Source: Nocardia asteroides
Lineage (GTDB): Bacteria; Actinomycetota; Actinomycetes; Mycobacteriales; Mycobacteriaceae
Assembly (NCBI RefSeq): GCF_900637185.1
Contig: NZ_LR134352.1
Coordinates: 2,966,001-3,030,000, forward strand
Reading direction: 5' to 3'
Length of the DNA stretch: 64,000 bases
The notes below the pieces were generated by a model. It searched no databases and was not told the DNA's origin. It saw only the letters and a program-made list of their open reading frames with translations. The translations under genes were made by a program, and so were the position numbers. Shown here piece by piece: positions 62,115 through 64,000 of the stretch. Each line of letters opens with the position of its first letter. Position 1 is the stretch's first letter.

Positions 62115-64000
62115 GTCGAGTTCGCTCAGCTCCCCGCGCGAGAGCACCCCCAGCTTGGGATAGGCCTTGTACAGGTGATGGCCGACGGTGCGATGACTCA
62201 GCAGCAGCCGCGCCGCGATCTCCCGATTCGACAACCCCTGCGCCGCCAGCCGTACGATCTGCGACTCCTGCGGCGTGAGCACGCTCAGCGGCCCGCCACC
62301 CGGCCGTGCCGCCGTGCCGACCCCGAGCGCGGCCAGCTCGGTCCGGGCGCGCTCCTGCCACGGCCCGGCGCCGAGCCGGTCGAACAGCGCCAGGGCCTGC
62401 TCCAGCTGTGCCCGCGCGTCGACTTTGCGCTTGTCCCGGCGCAGCCATTCCCCGTACAGCAGCCGGGTGCGCGCCTCGTCGAACGGACGGTTCCCGGCGA
62501 GTGCCGCCTCGAACCGGGCTTCGGCGTCCGCGCCGTCGGCGAGCAGGGCCGCGCCCCGGGCCACCAGCGCCGCGATCCAGTCCGCCCCGGCCCGCTCCGA
62601 CCAGGCGGTGAGCCGGTCCAGCGCGTCCCGCGCGCGCTCGGTGTCGCCCAGCCGGACCGCGACTTCGATCTGGTCGGCCAGCGTGCGCAGCCCGCTGACG
62701 TGGTGCCGGGCCGGCTCGACGGTCATGTGCGCCAGCTCGGCCCGCGCCTGCTCGAGCCTGCCCTGCCCGAGCGCCAGCAGCGCCAGCGCCGCGTGCGCCC
62801 ACGGCGCCCCGACCGCGGTCGCGCCACCGAACGCCTCGGCCACCGCCCGGTCGGCGTGCGCGCGGCAGGACGGTTCGTCACCCCGCAGCGCGGCCCCGTA
62901 GGCGAGGAAGGCGGTGAGCTGACTGATCCACTGCGGCTGCCCGATGTCCTCGGCGATGCGCAGCCCCTCCTCGGCCGCGATCCGGCTTTCCCCCGGACGC
63001 CCGCCGAACAGCTCGGCCTCGGCGCGGAAGAACAACAGCGGCGCCAGCAGCGCGATCCGGCCCTGGTCCCTGGCCTCGCCGATGAGCGAATCGGCCAGCT
63101 CACCGACCTGGTCGTCCTGCCCGACGACCAGACCGCTGCCGCACAGCTGCACCAGATCGGCCGGGCTGTCGGCGCCGTGCGCGCGGGCCGCCGCCGCGGC
63201 CGCGCGCAGGTCGACGGTGCGCCGCCCGGACACCGACCCGGTCAGGTATCGCACGATCGGCGTGCCCGGGTCGTCGTCGTCGAGGCGCACCGTCTCCAGC
63301 AGCCGCGCCACCTCGTCCAATTCGGCGGGCCCGAGATACCAGGCCGTGTGCACCGCCCGGCTCAGGATGCGTGCCGCGCCGCGCGGATCGACCCCGCGCG
63401 CCGCCGTCGCGGCCGCGATCAGCCGACGGTGCGCGGAACCCGGTGCGCCCGCGGCGAATTCGGCCTGGGCGCGCACCAGGTCCAGCCGCCGCCCGACCTC
63501 GTCGTCGGGTGTCATCGATTCGGCGCGCTCGGCCAGCCGGCCCGCCTGCTCGGTGAGCCCGGCCTCGGTGGCGGTCTCGGCGGCGAGGACCAGCCTGCGC
63601 AGCCGGGCCCGCGGGTCGACGCTGAGCGCGGCGGCCCGGTCGTAGGCGACGACGGCGCCGTGGAATCCGGTGCGGCGCCGGGCCCGGTCGGCGGTCTGCT
63701 CCAAGGCGGTGGCCACGGTCTCGTCGGGGCCGGTGGCGGCGCCGGCCAGATGCCAGGCGCGCAGGTCGGCGGCGTCGGCGTCGTCGAGGGCGGCGGCCAG
63801 CGCGCGGTGCGCGGCGAGCCGGTCGGCCAGCGCCGAGCCCTGATACACCGCCGCACGGGAGAGCGGATGCCGCCAGGACAGCGTGGTGCCGTCGGTATGG
63901 ACCAGCCCCGCGTCGGCGGCTGGTTGCAGGTCGGGCAGGGCCGCGCCGAGACTCGCGGCGGCGCGCAGAACCGGGGCCAGGTCGTCGGTGCCCGCGGCGG
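62103..64000 (-). CDS. LuxR-family ATP-binding regulator (N-terminal part off window)
   Basis: C-terminal part of a large LuxR regulator; the frame stays open to the window edge, so the N-terminal ATPase and start are not visible. The visible part has an RHPLSRAAVYQ segment at the edge, as in LAL regulators just after the ATPase domain, then a long TPR-like helical region, and a C-terminal LuxR helix-turn-helix (LTPQESQIVRLAAQGLSNREI ... HRTVGHHLYKAYPKLGV). Internal GTG 63848 is not the start. Target unknown. Confidence 0.9.
   Translation of the reverse strand, partial: AAGTDDLAPVLRAAASLGAALPDLQPAADAGLVHTDGTTLSWRHPLSRAAVYQGSALADRLAAHRALAAALDDADAADLRAWHLAGAATGPDETVATALEQTADRARRRTGFHGAVVAYDRAAALSVDPRARLRRLVLAAETATEAGLTEQAGRLAERAESMTPDDEVGRRLDLVRAQAEFAAGAPGSAHRRLIAAATAARGVDPRGAARILSRAVHTAWYLGPAELDEVARLLETVRLDDDDPGTPIVRYLTGSVSGRRTVDLRAAAAAARAHGADSPADLVQLCGSGLVVGQDDQVGELADSLIGEARDQGRIALLAPLLFFRAEAELFGGRPGESRIAAEEGLRIAEDIGQPQWISQLTAFLAYGAALRGDEPSCRAHADRAVAEAFGGATAVGAPWAHAALALLALGQGRLEQARAELAHMTVEPARHHVSGLRTLADQIEVAVRLGDTERARDALDRLTAWSERAGADWIAALVARGAALLADGADAEARFEAALAGNRPFDEARTRLLYGEWLRRDKRKVDARAQLEQALALFDRLGAGPWQERARTELAALGVGTAARPGGGPLSVLTPQESQIVRLAAQGLSNREIAARLLLSHRTVGHHLYKAYPKLGVLSRGELSELDLAE

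Overview
The window is very GC-rich, densely coded actinobacterial chromosome. The gene set (an Emb arabinosyltransferase, SepF and Wag31/DivIVA, F420/deazaflavin-type enzymes, an MTB12-like lipoprotein, meso-DAP peptidoglycan genes, a KstR-type operator) points to a mycolate-containing member of the Mycobacteriales. A Nocardia-like genus is most likely, but that is inferred from content and order, not proven. No phage, insertion sequence, CRISPR array or tRNA was found.

Layout. 1-10.8 kb is the division and cell-wall (dcw) cluster murE(partial)-murF-mraY-murD-ftsW-murG-murC-ftsQ-ftsZ; murE to ftsQ are chained by 4-bp stop/start overlaps. 10.8-14.6 kb holds two accessory genes, a reverse-strand cysteine-rich lipoprotein and a large ATP-binding LuxR regulator with an internal 30-bp tandem repeat. 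14.7-18.6 kb resumes the division block: pgeF, a yggS-like PLP protein, sepF, yggT, wag31 and a small membrane protein. 18.6-22.0 kb is ileS behind a T-box leader. 22-36.8 kb is mixed housekeeping: NlpC/P60 hydrolase, galU, dinB, MTB12-like lipoprotein, a lone emb gene, ADP-ribosylglycohydrolase, rarD, a CtpE-like P-type ATPase, a PhzF protein and the lspA-rluD-unknown operon. 36.8-41.5 kb has two tandem lipoproteins, an F420-type oxidoreductase under a KstR-like operator, a VOC protein, a Rieske protein, a decayed alcohol dehydrogenase and a Lon-substrate-binding-domain protein. 41.6-50.0 kb is a reverse-strand acetate module: acetyl-CoA synthetase, two sodium/solute (acetate-type) symporters each with a small membrane partner, and a LytS/LytTR-type two-component pair. 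50.3-64 kb has dnaE1, an alpha/beta hydrolase, a large membrane protein, treZ, a serine hydrolase, ilvA, a deazaflavin nitroreductase-like protein, a small membrane protein and the C-terminal part of a second LuxR-type regulator that runs off the window.

The genes work together mainly in building and dividing the envelope: lipid I/II synthesis (MurE-F-MraY-D-G-C), septal polymerisation and Z-ring assembly (FtsW, FtsQ, FtsZ, SepF, Wag31), arabinan synthesis (Emb), lipoprotein maturation (LspA) and wall hydrolysis (NlpC/P60). The acetate block reads as uptake, activation and sensing of a carboxylate. A recurring regulatory theme is TANNNT -10 boxes placed 6-8 nt before start codons, suggesting many leaderless transcripts.
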